DNA of 64,000 nt. It comes from Spirosoma foliorum. GTDB taxonomy: Bacteria > Bacteroidota > Bacteroidia > Cytophagales > Spirosomataceae. Below are positions 18,147 to 27,526 of the stretch, one piece after another; the first letter of the stretch is position 1, and each line of letters opens with the position of its first letter. The DNA is taken from NCBI RefSeq assembly GCF_014117325.1, contig NZ_CP059732.1, forward strand, positions 6,585,001 through 6,649,000, in the 5' to 3' direction. The notes beneath the pieces were generated by a model. That model was given only the letters and a program-made list of their open reading frames with translations. It searched no databases and was not told the origin of the DNA. A program made the position numbers and the translations under genes.

Positions 18147-19520
18147 ATGAACATATTGTTTCGGGTAATTATCTTCCCAATAGCTCTTTTCCTGATTCAC
18201 TCAGCAAACGCCCAGCCCACGAAATCGACAGCCGAAAAGCTTGACAAATACCTGACCGCTGCCGCCAACCTGCACCGATTCAATGGCACCGTATTGGTGG
18301 CGCAAAAAGGAAGTATCCTTCTCCAGAAGGGGTACGGTTGGCGCAATGAGCCCGCTAAAATCCCGAATGACACGACTAGTATTTACCAGCTTGGGTCAAT
18401 CACCAAAACATTCACAGGGGCAGCCATACTTCAGTTGCAGGAAGAAAAAAAGTTATCGATCAAGGATAAACTGAGCCGATACCTGCCCGATTACCCCAAT
18501 GGTGATCAGATTACCATCGAGCAGCTATTTGCCCATACGTCCGGGATTTATGACTACAAAGGCGTGCTTTATTCGAAAGACAGCCTGGAATTTACCCGTC
18601 CTGTCAGCAAAGTGCGCATACTTTCCACATTCAAAGACAAACCACTGGCCAACAGACCGGGGAAGGCCGTCAATTATTCAAATTCCGGCTATTTCTTATT
18701 GGGTCTGATTATCGAAAAAGTAACCCAACAACCATTTGAAACCGTCATTCGGAAGCGCTTCATCAAACCACTTCAGCTAACCCGAACAGGCTTTGATTTT
18801 ATCAATCGACAAACGCCAGATAAAACAACGGGCTATACGTATTGGAAAGATTCAGTTCTAGTAGCTGTTCGTCCGCTCGATTCAACGGCAGCTTATGCCG
18901 CTGGTGGTATGTATAGTTCAGTAGGAGATTTGTACCGCTGGACGCAGGCTTTCCGCTCTACTCAATTGTTGAAATCAGTTTCACAACGTTTGGCATTTAC
19001 TCCCATCAAGCCCGGCAACTGGAGTTGCGGCTGGGGAATTAATTATTTCGTGAACCACAAAAAGTTAGTTTTTCAGAATGGCAACCTTCCAGGCTTCGCC
19101 ACCTTTCTGGTGCTTATCCCCGACGATGATACAGTCCTGATAATGCTCGCCAATGTCGATGACACATCAGACATGACTACGCTGGAGCCGATGCTTAAAG
19201 ACTTGCTTTTTGTTACGTATGGCATGCCATACCAACTACCTGTTAGTTTCAAAACGGTTCAGGTCAGCGAAGCGATTTTACAGCAGTACGTAGGCCAATA
19301 CCAGCTTGACCCGAAACGAATCATAACCATTACACTCGACCAGAACAGATTATTTCTACAAGTAACAGGTCAGGAACGATTCGAGATTTTTCCATCCAGT
19401 GAAACGGACTTTTTCCTCAAAGCCGTCAACGCGCAATTAACCTTCCAGAAAGACGAAACCGGGCGAGTTACTCAGATTACGGTTCACCAAAATGGCGACG
19501 TAGTGGCGAAGCGATTGTAA
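18147..19520 (+). CDS. Exported serine hydrolase, beta-lactamase (class C) family
   Basis: The ATG at 18147 gives 457 residues with a signal peptide (ending HSANAQ). The class C beta-lactamase/PBP fold shows the SxxK motif in GSITKTFTG, the YSN motif in NYSNSGYF, and a final FQNGNLPGF near the KTG position. Residues about 365-457 form a C-terminal beta domain (DUF3471-like). Family members act on D-Ala peptides, esters or beta-lactams; substrate cannot be said. It follows the AraC gene and precedes the S41 peptidase by 45 bp; all three point the same way. Confidence 0.85.
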   Translation: MNILFRVIIFPIALFLIHSANAQPTKSTAEKLDKYLTAAANLHRFNGTVLVAQKGSILLQKGYGWRNEPAKIPNDTTSIYQLGSITKTFTGAAILQLQEEKKLSIKDKLSRYLPDYPNGDQITIEQLFAHTSGIYDYKGVLYSKDSLEFTRPVSKVRILSTFKDKPLANRPGKAVNYSNSGYFLLGLIIEKVTQQPFETVIRKRFIKPLQLTRTGFDFINRQTPDKTTGYTYWKDSVLVAVRPLDSTAAYAAGGMYSSVGDLYRWTQAFRSTQLLKSVSQRLAFTPIKPGNWSCGWGINYFVNHKKLVFQNGNLPGFATFLVLIPDDDTVLIMLANVDDTSDMTTLEPMLKDLLFVTYGMPYQLPVSFKTVQVSEAILQQYVGQYQLDPKRIITITLDQNRLFLQVTGQERFEIFPSSETDFFLKAVNAQLTFQKDETGRVTQITVHQNGDVVAKRL

Positions 19521-19564
19521 GTGATTCCGCCTATTCATTCCTGTTTAAGCTACTTCCTAAATCC

Positions 19565-21103
19565 ATGAAATTTCTCTACTGTAGTCTCCTTTTCCTCCTC
19601 GCTTACCCCCTGAATGCTCAGCCAGGAACGGATTCCTTATCAACCCGAGTCCTGCAACCGGCAGACATGCAAGCTGACTTCCGTTACCTCCGTCGATTGC
19701 TGGAAGAAACGCATCCGGGCTTGTATCGTTACACAGCCAAAGCCAGCATGCAAGCCAAGCTGGACAGCCTTGATCGGTCGTTTACGAAACCACAATCTTT
19801 CTACAGATTCTTCAAAACGGTCAATGGTCTACTGGCTGATATCCGTTGCGCTCATACGCATGCGTTACCGCAAAAAGACTGGCGAACGCAATTCAATAAA
19901 GTCCAGAAAACCATTCCATTTTTTATACTACCCACTCAGCAGCACGTCTTCGTACTATTGAACGGAACAACCGATCAAACCATCAAACCTGGCTTTGAGC
20001 TATTGAGTATCAATGGACAATCGATAGCCGATGTTCGTCAGCAGTTGTACCGTCAACATTGGGCCGATGGGTATATCCAATCCTCGAAAAGCCAACTGCG
20101 AGGTGAGTTTTTTAACTTGTTTTATTATTGGTTCATTGGCCAGCCGGATCAGTTTTCGCTCACGTTCCGCAGCCTGACAGGTGATACCCTTCAGGTAAAT
20201 GCACCCGCCAAACCATTCAGCGAATCGCTCCGGCAAATGATCAAAAATCCGGTCAACAAGCAGATGGTAGCCTGGTATGTCAACAAAAGACACAAACATC
20301 CCTGGCGGCTCAGCTTTCCCGATACACTGGCCAACACAGCTATTCTTCGGTTCGATGGGTTTGGTGGCGAAGGGGCTAAAAACGGGGCAGAAGCCATCAC
20401 TACCTTCCAGGCTTTTATGAACAAAAGCCTGGCTAAAATCGAGAAGCAGCGGATACGACATCTTATTATCGATGTCAGAGGAAATACGGGTGGCTGGGAC
20501 AGCCAGGGTATTGAATTGTTTACTTATCTGATGAAAACCGATTCCGCCGTTCCCTATTACACCCGCCAGCATAGCATCACCAATGGCGAGGGTAGTAGTA
20601 GCGAGTTTCTTACGTTTTCAGACCTTTCCGAAGCTGACCGACAGAATGCAAAGAACGAATTGACGCCTGAACCTGATGGTACGTTTACTCTGAAGCAAGA
20701 CAGTGGAATCGATTCGACTGGCCGAACGCCTAAACGATATGCCCCTAAACCTAATCGGTTTAAAGGTCAGGTTTACGTGTTAATGGATGGCGAAAGTGCC
20801 TCAACCGCATCGGAATTTCTGGCCGTTGCACACGCCAATAAAGTCGGCGTATTTATTGGAACTGAATCGGGTGGCGCGTATGAAGGTGGCAATGGAGGTA
20901 GCTTCATCACCCTTGATCTGCCCAAGTCAGGCATGCAGGTAACAACGCCCCTGGTTTACTACAACGACGCCGTACCCGAGCCGAAGCAGAAAGGTCGTGG
21001 CACTCTACCTGATTACAATGTTCCAACTACCCGAACTAACATTCTGACTCACACGGATGCTCAATTGAATTTTGTGACCAAGTTAATTCGGGAACAGAAG
21101 TAG
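19565..21103 (+). CDS. Exported S41-family (C-terminal processing) peptidase
   Basis: The 512-residue protein has a signal peptide (about 1-19, ending PLNAQ). A helical lead with DFRYLRRLLEETHPGLY and a PDZ-like part (GFELLSINGQSIADVRQQLY) come before the S41 core, with DVRGNTGGWDS and the nucleophile region LMDGESASTASEF. The Ser in ESAST is the likely catalytic residue. S41 enzymes cut C-terminal ends of periplasmic proteins. The gene is directly followed by a 37-bp perfect hairpin at 21104-21189. Confidence 0.88.
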   Translation: MKFLYCSLLFLLAYPLNAQPGTDSLSTRVLQPADMQADFRYLRRLLEETHPGLYRYTAKASMQAKLDSLDRSFTKPQSFYRFFKTVNGLLADIRCAHTHALPQKDWRTQFNKVQKTIPFFILPTQQHVFVLLNGTTDQTIKPGFELLSINGQSIADVRQQLYRQHWADGYIQSSKSQLRGEFFNLFYYWFIGQPDQFSLTFRSLTGDTLQVNAPAKPFSESLRQMIKNPVNKQMVAWYVNKRHKHPWRLSFPDTLANTAILRFDGFGGEGAKNGAEAITTFQAFMNKSLAKIEKQRIRHLIIDVRGNTGGWDSQGIELFTYLMKTDSAVPYYTRQHSITNGEGSSSEFLTFSDLSEADRQNAKNELTPEPDGTFTLKQDSGIDSTGRTPKRYAPKPNRFKGQVYVLMDGESASTASEFLAVAHANKVGVFIGTESGGAYEGGNGGSFITLDLPKSGMQVTTPLVYYNDAVPEPKQKGRGTLPDYNVPTTRTNILTHTDAQLNFVTKLIREQK

Positions 21104-21189
21104 AGAGTTTCTGACAGGATTTACAGGATAAAACAGGATTTTTCGTCTTAGTAATCCTGTTTTATCCTGTAAATCCTGTCAGAAACTCT
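21104..21189. repeat. Perfect 37-bp inverted repeat, REP-like hairpin
   Basis: Arms at 21104-21140 and 21153-21189 are perfect complements over 37 bases with a 12-base loop. Each arm holds two overlapping copies of a CAGGAT unit (ACAGGATTTACAGGATAAAA). The left arm starts straight after the stop codon of the S41 gene. It may end transcription and may also be a mobile REP-like repeat. Confidence 0.85.
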
Positions 21190-21245
21190 TGTCTCAACTA
21201 ACTGTTGCTCATATCTGGTGTTATGTAATAAACCTCACCTATTCT

Positions 21246-21941
21246 ATGGCCAGTTATCAACCGCTTCACGATTGGAACGTAACACCCACCGAAGCTGTCG
21301 CGCTACAACAGCAATTGCGTTCCCAGATTCGCATTGAGCCGTTGACCGAACAGCCTAAAACGATTGCGGGCTGCGACATTTCGTTCAATAAGTTTGAGGA
21401 AACCGTCTACGCCGGCATCGTTGTCCTACGACTCGACACGCTCGAAACCATCGAAGAAGCGGGCGTCGTTAGCACTGCCCCTTTTCCTTATATTCCAGGT
21501 CTACTGTCGTTCCGCGAAATTCCCTCGCTACTACAAGCCTGGCAAAAGCTGACCATCGAACCTGATGTAGTGATGTTCGATGGTCACGGTACAGCGCATC
21601 CCCGACGTATCGGGATTGCCTCACATGCGGGGCTATTTCTTAACCGACCTACGTTCGGATGCGGTAAATCGGTGCTGGTTGGCAAGTATGACGAACCCGC
21701 ATTGGAACGAGGTAACTGGTCGCCCATGAAGCACTATGGTGAGGTTATCGGTGCCGCTTTGCGAACGAAAAACAAAGTCAATCCGGTCTATGTATCGCCC
21801 GGTCACCTGATCGATTTGGAAACCGCTATTTCGTTAACGCTGGCCTGCAACGGTGGCTATCGAATTCCCGAACCCACCCGCCGGGCGCACAACCTGGTAA
21901 ATGCGTTACGGCGGGGTGAGCGGGAAGCGATGGCGGGATAA
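21246..21941 (+). CDS. nfi: Endonuclease V (deoxyinosine 3' endonuclease)
   Basis: From ATG 21246 the protein has 231 residues. It shows the endonuclease V pattern: AGCDISF with the first Asp, YIPGLLSFREIP, VVMFDGHGTAHPRRIGIASHAG with the second Asp, and a C-terminal GHLIDLETA. The enzyme nicks DNA near deoxyinosine and other deaminated bases and acts in the cytoplasm on damaged DNA. A frame starting at a TTG (21189) would extend it by 19 residues into the hairpin, so the ATG is preferred. It stands alone. Confidence 0.92.
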   Translation: MASYQPLHDWNVTPTEAVALQQQLRSQIRIEPLTEQPKTIAGCDISFNKFEETVYAGIVVLRLDTLETIEEAGVVSTAPFPYIPGLLSFREIPSLLQAWQKLTIEPDVVMFDGHGTAHPRRIGIASHAGLFLNRPTFGCGKSVLVGKYDEPALERGNWSPMKHYGEVIGAALRTKNKVNPVYVSPGHLIDLETAISLTLACNGGYRIPEPTRRAHNLVNALRRGEREAMAG

Positions 21942-22068
21942 TTGATGACAAGGGTTGCCTGTAGCTAATGAACGGTATAAATTCCCACAAAAGTTGTTTA
22001 TCCTGATTGCGGCTATTTTGTGCATGAACTAAACCCAGATCATTTCTACCGGAAACCCGTTGTACACC

Positions 22069-22092
22069 ATGAACATCTTCGAGATTCTTTAT
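22069..22092 (+). other. 5' fragment of IS-interrupted sterol desaturase-family gene
   Basis: ATG 22069 starts eight codons (MNIFEILY) that read straight into the frame at 23150 once the insertion element and one copy of the target duplication are removed. This is the original start of the gene whose main part lies at 23150-24139. Confidence 0.8.
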
Positions 22093-23144
22093 TAGGACTT
22101 ACGCAAAGGCAACTGAAGGATTCGCCAACTCTTGACGAAGGTAAGCATCTAATAAGCCTTGTTTGAGTTGGTAAACCGTTTTCTTAGTCTGATAAGCCAA
22201 CTGTTTAAAACGTAACCAAGTCAGAGCCGCTAAGCCAATGTGATTGCGTTGACTACGAGCTAATCGACATTGACAACATTCCAGACCCGTGATCTGCTTA
22301 TCTTCTCGATGAAACTGCTCAATTGTCCAACGAATACCACTTTTTTCTTCAGCGGCACTCGTCTCATTTTGAGCTAAATCGTTGGTGACGATATAGTCCG
22401 TCCGGTGGGTAGACACCAGTACGCGGAACAGTTTAAGATAGGTGTTTTGAGGCATCTTGTGTACTTTAACCAGCTTACCCTGCTGCACCTGTTGAGCTGA
22501 CCAGCTCAGATAGCTGACAGGTTGATACGATTCTTTGCCACCTGAATCATCGACCTTACGGTTGCTCTTGATAGGACAGTAAAACAGTTTTTCATTGGTA
22601 ATGAGCCACTTGAAGAGGTCGGTCACAGCATACCAACTGTCCATTAAGACGATTCGATAACTGATCTGGCGGGGTGCTAGTTGGTTAAGCATGTCCAACA
22701 CATGATCCAACTTGCTTTTTCCATCCTCATCGGGATTAAAAATACGGTAGTCAATGAGCCAGAACTGATTAATTTTAGGATTGAAGTAGACACAATTAAC
22801 CACACCGATGCCTTTGATGATTCCATGAGCATTTCCACTGTATTGCCGACGAACCAGTTCAATTTTATGACTATGTTCTTTATTGAGCACGGTATCATCA
22901 AAGAGGATATAGCCATCGGTATCCAGTTGAATTTGGTGGCGGACATGTTGCCAGACCTGGCGAGGTGCCACTCGGCTAGCTTTGAGAAAGTACTGCACAT
23001 TGTCATGGGTGATCCCTTCCAGGTGATCAGCCAAGTAGGTAGCCGTATAGTTGATCTGGCTACTCAGTAGAAACTGTCCGTAAAGTTGTGCGGTGACCTT
23101 CAAGCTATTTTTTATTTCAATTTACCACTTTTGCGTAAGTCCTA
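22093..23144 (-). mobile_element. IS701-like insertion sequence, 1052 bp
   Basis: Ends are a perfect 15-bp inverted repeat: TAGGACTTACGCAAA at 22093-22107 and its complement at 23130-23144. A 5-bp direct repeat TTTAT lies at 22088-22092 and 23145-23149. One transposase gene fills it. The ends resemble repeats common in IS701-like elements, but the family name is a judgement from the protein. Confidence 0.85.
22099..23103 (-). CDS. DDE transposase, IS701-like
   Basis: The 334-residue protein begins at TTG 23103. The DDE core shows LFDDTVLNKEHSHKIELV with the first Asp, IVLMDSWYAVTDLF with the second, and IRWTIEQFHREDKQ with Glu. The stretch QYSGNAHGIIKGIG is typical of IS701-type transposases. 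Length is normal. The gene is antisense to the interrupted sterol desaturase gene, and its start (23103) overlaps the GTG of the chimeric frame at 23093. Confidence 0.85.
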   Translation of the reverse strand: MKVTAQLYGQFLLSSQINYTATYLADHLEGITHDNVQYFLKASRVAPRQVWQHVRHQIQLDTDGYILFDDTVLNKEHSHKIELVRRQYSGNAHGIIKGIGVVNCVYFNPKINQFWLIDYRIFNPDEDGKSKLDHVLDMLNQLAPRQISYRIVLMDSWYAVTDLFKWLITNEKLFYCPIKSNRKVDDSGGKESYQPVSYLSWSAQQVQQGKLVKVHKMPQNTYLKLFRVLVSTHRTDYIVTNDLAQNETSAAEEKSGIRWTIEQFHREDKQITGLECCQCRLARSQRNHIGLAALTWLRFKQLAYQTKKTVYQLKQGLLDAYLRQELANPSVAFA

Positions 23145-24139
23145 TTTATAAAGAATTCACCGGCTTTTGGGGATTCGATCAGCTTTGGGAAATTATTCGG
23201 ACACAGAACTATGAAGCACTACTGACTCTAAAAGGTATTCAGGCTTTTTTAAGACCATTGATTCCGGTATTACTACTTATCGAAATCATTCGGGGATTGT
23301 TTTACCGACGTTATTCCCATTCTCAACACAAGATCTCTCTATTCACGTATATTCTGAATCGCTTCATCTCCAGCTTTCTATCCATTGCCATGGTCGCCTT
23401 TTGCATCGGCTTGTTTGAACCTTATGCACTCGTCAAGACTACTCTCACCTGGTACTGGTTTGTGTACGGCTACGTGATTTGGGAGCTGGCTCACTTCGTC
23501 TATCATTATTTCGGACACAAAGTTCGGCTGTTCTGGTGTCTGCATTCCACGCATCATGCGCCGGAGTATATGAACCTCTCCGTAACCTATGCCCACTTTT
23601 TTCTCGAAGCACCCTATACCGATATAATCCGTACCACCATTTGTATATTACTAGGCGTAAATCCACCCCTACTCTTCCTGATCATGTTCATTGACGGAAC
23701 CTGGGGAGCTTTTATCCATATCGGCGAAAATTTACTAAAAGACGGTCGACTGGGTTTCTTAAATAAATATATCCTTACACCATCGCATCACCGCGTTCAT
23801 CATGCTCGTAACCCCTTGTACATGGATACGAATTTCTGTAATCTGCTCAATATCTGGGATCGGGCTTTTGGTACCTTACAGGATGAAAAACAAAGCATGG
23901 AAATCGAATATGGAATCAGCCGCCCAATGAAAAAGGGAGATTTCCTGGATGCTTATTTTGGCGAGATTGTCGCATTAGGTAAGGATGTATACCATGCTCC
24001 TGGCCTTAAAGATAAAATCCTCTACATTTTCATGCCACCCGGCTGGAGTCATACCGGCGATCACAAAACCGCTACCGTTGTGAAGGCGGATTACATCAAA
24101 GAGCATCAGCAGGAGTTGAGTTTAGGGGCGAAGCCTTGA
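23093..24139 (+). CDS. Fatty acid hydroxylase/sterol desaturase-family protein, start disrupted by IS
   Basis: The original frame began at ATG 22069 and gives 337 residues after removing the insertion. The present open frame starts at a GTG (23093) inside the element's end, which adds 19 foreign codons. The protein has about four membrane segments and the three His boxes of the family: HFVYHYFGH, HSTHH, and a later HRVHHA, which bind a di-iron centre. Such enzymes hydroxylate or desaturate lipids at the membrane. The element may have silenced the gene or put it under IS-derived expression; the sequence cannot tell. No neighbour gives a pathway. Confidence 0.75.
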   Translation: MTFKLFFISIYHFCVSPIYKEFTGFWGFDQLWEIIRTQNYEALLTLKGIQAFLRPLIPVLLLIEIIRGLFYRRYSHSQHKISLFTYILNRFISSFLSIAMVAFCIGLFEPYALVKTTLTWYWFVYGYVIWELAHFVYHYFGHKVRLFWCLHSTHHAPEYMNLSVTYAHFFLEAPYTDIIRTTICILLGVNPPLLFLIMFIDGTWGAFIHIGENLLKDGRLGFLNKYILTPSHHRVHHARNPLYMDTNFCNLLNIWDRAFGTLQDEKQSMEIEYGISRPMKKGDFLDAYFGEIVALGKDVYHAPGLKDKILYIFMPPGWSHTGDHKTATVVKADYIKEHQQELSLGAKP

Positions 24140-24221
24140 ATAAGGCTACTATTCAACCCACCTAGCGTTCTACCAGTCTATCTATTTCCCTCTAATTGAT
24201 AATGAATACTCAATTTTAGTG

Positions 24222-24797
24222 CTACGGCAATACGGTATTCCCAATTCGACTAACTTTGTCGCCAGTATAAAAAAAACTAGTATCGCCAATTCGGGTAACT
24301 TTATCTTCAGTATAGAAAATACTAATATCCCCAATCCGGATGACTTTATCCCCAGTATAAAAAATACTAGTATTCCCAATTCGAATGACTTTATCTCCAG
24401 TATAGAAAATACTAGTATTACCGATTCGGGTAACTTTATCCCCAGTATAGGAGATAGTAACATTTTCAATTTTAGTAGCTTTCAGAGTAGATATATTTCC
24501 AGAAATCTGTTTGTCATTTAATAGCGTGATTAATGAAGCAATATAATTCTGACTATTATTTAATTGTATTTTCGATGACATAACCGTAAAACTTCCATCG
24601 AAATTTAGTTTAAACATAACTTCTCCTTCTTCAATTGTTTGATAAGTTTGCAAGGAATATGTTCCGTCTTTATAGACGATAAAATGGCCAATTTTAAATA
24701 TAAAAACCTTGTTCCCATTAATAGAATAATTATCTATTTGTGCATTGACAGGTAACCAGGTAGAAATTAACAAAATGGCTAGAATTAGGCTTTTCAT
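24222..24797 (-). CDS. Exported tandem-repeat protein of unknown function
   Basis: From ATG 24797 the protein has 191 residues with a signal peptide ending LPVNAQ. The last 80 residues are five nearly identical 15-residue repeats of the type IGNTSIFYTGDKVIR. The DNA repeat unit is 45 bp (24241-24465). Repeats of I-G-x-x-x-I-x-Y-x-x-G/D-x-V-x-R form occur in some Bacteroidota surface proteins and look like a beta solenoid. The gene ends just past the repeats and is the last of a minus-strand cluster with 24837-29311. Confidence 0.7.
   Translation of the reverse strand: MKSLILAILLISTWLPVNAQIDNYSINGNKVFIFKIGHFIVYKDGTYSLQTYQTIEEGEVMFKLNFDGSFTVMSSKIQLNNSQNYIASLITLLNDKQISGNISTLKATKIENVTISYTGDKVTRIGNTSIFYTGDKVIRIGNTSIFYTGDKVIRIGDISIFYTEDKVTRIGDTSFFYTGDKVSRIGNTVLP
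24241..24465. repeat. Five tandem 45-bp repeats
   Basis: Five 45-bp units begin with CCAATTCG or a close variant and contain CCAGTATA. They differ by a few bases each. They encode 15-residue units in the minus-strand gene, and because 45 is a multiple of three, other frames also stay open on both strands. Confidence 0.85.
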
Positions 24798-24836
24798 AGT
24801 GAATAAGGGGCTAGTTTTGTCAATGAGTAAGATCAC

Positions 24837-26180
24837 TTAAAATCCACTTCGAGTAAGCGCATCGGTTAACATACCTGTAGCAATTAAGGAATGATACTGG
24901 CTCCAATCACCAGTGTCAGAAGGAAATAAACCAGGTAACAGTTGATGCCAGAAAGAGTCATTTAACAAAGCGATCGAATGATATGGCTTATCTGGGTTGG
25001 CTACAAGTTGGCCAGGTAAAACAGTAGCGTTACTTCCTACAATTGAACTATAATTAGCATAGCTCCATTGCGAATAAAAGCGAATAAACCGATCAGATTC
25101 ATTACCTGCCCATTGTAGAGCGTTCGTAACGCAGGCAGGACCAATTCCTGTCGGAGCATCGAAAAAGTAGACCTCTTTAAGTATCTGCTGACAAAAGGCG
25201 TTATTTTTTTCGGCAAGAAAGGTTTTTAGCAATCCATTTCCTGAGCTATAGGCCGCCATCGCCACCCGAAAATTATCAGTAGAAACCAGTCCATCATTCA
25301 TTTTGACATGCTGGGTGAAATACCATTTTATTTCACCTAAAATCTGTAAAATTGAGTCTGGATTATTAAAATCACCCATATTGATTGAATCGGATTGATT
25401 CAGAATAGGCAGTACTGTAATCACGTCTTTACCACTAAATTGATGTTGATAAACAATACCCACATTAGTGCTTGTGTTGGCCCCTAAAGTTTCATAAAAC
25501 AAATACTTCCAGAACATGTGAAATAAGAAGTCCCAGCCGTAAGGATAGAAGTGTGCATCATCTATACTTTTCAGATTATCTGCATTTATATAATTGGTGC
25601 TCAGATTTTGGCCGGCTGTCGGATGAATGTAAATAAGAACCGGCCAGCAATCCAGTTCACTTGTTAACAGGCGATTGGGAACATTAACTGCTACTAACTT
25701 GGGAAAAACATTTCCCGGTCGTTCCAGTATAACCGTCGTTGATTCGTTAGTGGTAAATTCGAAGCTTCCCAGAGTAAAGTCAAAAACATTTTCTTTATCT
25801 GTTTCCTGAGCTTGCGGTACGCTAAAGGTTATATCGGTAAAACCAGCATCGATAGTTGGAAAAACGTCAACATTAGCCTGTTCAAAAGCTATTAAAAATG
25901 CATTTGCATCCGAATCATCGTCAGGCAGTTCGGGCAGATTAGTTGCGCGCATCTGCATCATCGGCAATACATTCTCAGACCGATTTATTGTACCTAATCG
26001 ACTAGTCATTCCTGGCACAACATTTAGTTCTTTGAGAACACGATCAGTTACGTCCGTATAAACATTGAGAGGAGCGGGCGGCAACTGTTCTTCCCCTTCT
26101 GAAGCTAGAGTTTGTGATTCATTTGTCGATGTATCGAAGTCATCTAACGGTTGCGAATTGGCATTAGGAATCGGATTCAT
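24837..26180 (-). CDS. Hypothetical protein, possible alpha/beta-hydrolase-like
   Basis: This 447-residue protein has no signal peptide; the N-terminal 60 residues are acidic and low-complexity. The middle (about 180-400) has alternating beta and helix, with PVLIYIHPTAGQ and AMAAYSSGNGLL, where A-Y-S-S-G could be a nucleophile elbow of a lipase-like fold. That reading is weak, since no His or Asp partners were confirmed. It lies 30 bp after the stop of 26211-27497 on the same strand, so it belongs to the paralogue cluster. Confidence 0.6.
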   Translation of the reverse strand: MNPIPNANSQPLDDFDTSTNESQTLASEGEEQLPPAPLNVYTDVTDRVLKELNVVPGMTSRLGTINRSENVLPMMQMRATNLPELPDDDSDANAFLIAFEQANVDVFPTIDAGFTDITFSVPQAQETDKENVFDFTLGSFEFTTNESTTVILERPGNVFPKLVAVNVPNRLLTSELDCWPVLIYIHPTAGQNLSTNYINADNLKSIDDAHFYPYGWDFLFHMFWKYLFYETLGANTSTNVGIVYQHQFSGKDVITVLPILNQSDSINMGDFNNPDSILQILGEIKWYFTQHVKMNDGLVSTDNFRVAMAAYSSGNGLLKTFLAEKNNAFCQQILKEVYFFDAPTGIGPACVTNALQWAGNESDRFIRFYSQWSYANYSSIVGSNATVLPGQLVANPDKPYHSIALLNDSFWHQLLPGLFPSDTGDWSQYHSLIATGMLTDALTRSGF

Positions 26181-26210
26181 GATTTCTGCTTGTGTTTATA
26201 GTAGTTTTTA

Positions 26211-27497
26211 TCAAGCTTTGGCAGTTGGGGGTAATGTGGGCATGAGTTGGCAGATCCAGGCGATAATTTGCATACCCCTTTTAGTCAGCGACCGTTTAGT
26301 TTCTGCTTGGCTAATCGCTCTATCTTCTAGGGAAAAAGGGCCTAGTGATAGTGCGGTTTCTACGGTTTGCGTCTCCTCATCTGCCCAGTCACTAATCGTT
26401 AAGTCTTTAGCCACAATGAAAGCAATGGGGAGAGCTGGAAAAATCCCCGTATTGGCGGCCATCCCATTTGAGAACACACCCTCTTGGTAACCAGGCATAT
26501 ACCAATTTTTCAAAAACAGAAAGGAGTCATCTAACCAGGGGCGATTTACCTGAACCAGACAATAGTCGAATGAAATTTTCAGGGAGTCGGCACGTTGAAC
26601 ATACGTTGCGGTTGTGCTCAGTAAGAGTGATTGTTTTACCCGTTGCATGTCCATCATACTTGATTTGATCTGAAATATTTTATCAGGCAATGGATGAACA
26701 ACCGTTGAATCAATCCGACCATCAACATGAAATGCCGTACTTGTCATGGCCGACATGGTAGCCCTTCTATTTACTGCCAATAGGGCAGTCTTTAAGAGTT
26801 GTGGCTTCACTAACTGATCAATACCTACATGTGCCTGTTCTTCGTTAATTGACTGCAATTGCAACTGTAGCACTGCTTTGTCTAGTAACCGTGGCTGGCT
26901 AACTAATTGAACAAAATCTGGAGGCAGTACCTGCCACATCCACCGACGGATTTCCGGATTGAGTTTGACCAACGAAGTTGATCTGGTCGATTCATTACTT
27001 TGTATCTGGTTACTATATGTAAATGTTGACCAATTGCCTTGCGTAGTAGCGTCATACCAATCGGTGGGGGTTGCATAGGCTGGGTGGAACGATGTGGGAT
27101 TGTTTTCTTTGAGAGAACCAATAGGTGTATTTTCAAATGTTCTGAGAGCCTGGCTTTTGACGTGGTTAAAGAAGGAAATATCAGGTTCCTCTGAAGTCAA
27201 TGAAAAGGCACCGTTTAGAATAGTACTGTACTGACCTTCAACCGTTTTTCCTGTTCGGTTATAGGTATTAGCATCAACCGTTGGGATATTATTTACTAAG
27301 CCCGAGAGGGTTTCAACGGCCATTGCTGGCGAATAAACACCTCCTGTTTTATCTATTTTGAAATCTGACGGGCTAACGGATGTACCGATTGGTTCAAACG
27401 ATAAAAAAACATCCTTCTGAGTAGCAGGATTTTGCTGATGAAACTTATCTAAAAAATAGTCATAGACATGTTGCATTAGATCATCTATTTCATTCAT
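26211..27497 (-). CDS. Protein of unknown family, paralogue of 27607-29311
   Basis: From ATG 27497 it has 428 residues, no signal peptide, acidic N-terminus. It shares two blocks with the frameshifted neighbour: a PTDWYDA type motif (about 150) and a C-terminal RPWLDDSFLFLKNWY then ALPIAFIVAKDLTISDW and MQIIAWICQLMPTLPP. I recognise no family. A longer frame to 27554 overlaps the inverted repeat at 27527. The two paralogues and 24837-26180 lie within 5 kb on one strand, so they may form one system. Confidence 0.65.
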   Translation of the reverse strand: MNEIDDLMQHVYDYFLDKFHQQNPATQKDVFLSFEPIGTSVSPSDFKIDKTGGVYSPAMAVETLSGLVNNIPTVDANTYNRTGKTVEGQYSTILNGAFSLTSEEPDISFFNHVKSQALRTFENTPIGSLKENNPTSFHPAYATPTDWYDATTQGNWSTFTYSNQIQSNESTRSTSLVKLNPEIRRWMWQVLPPDFVQLVSQPRLLDKAVLQLQLQSINEEQAHVGIDQLVKPQLLKTALLAVNRRATMSAMTSTAFHVDGRIDSTVVHPLPDKIFQIKSSMMDMQRVKQSLLLSTTATYVQRADSLKISFDYCLVQVNRPWLDDSFLFLKNWYMPGYQEGVFSNGMAANTGIFPALPIAFIVAKDLTISDWADEETQTVETALSLGPFSLEDRAISQAETKRSLTKRGMQIIAWICQLMPTLPPTAKA

Positions 27498-27526
27498 AGT
27501 AGTAGGGATAGAATAAGGTGAATAAT

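Noticed and set aside
21189..21245. TTG start at 21189 for endonuclease V
   Set aside because: It begins at the last base of the long hairpin and adds residues not found in the family pattern. ATG 21246 is preferred.
24241..24465. CRISPR array
   Set aside because: The 45-bp units are directly adjacent with no unique spacers, and they code for protein repeats.
24182..24521. Open frames on both strands over the 45-bp repeats
   Set aside because: A repeat unit divisible by three keeps several frames open; only the minus-strand frame has a signal peptide and a start context.
26065..26490. Plus-strand 141-residue frame
   Set aside because: It covers the join of two minus-strand genes and has no family pattern.
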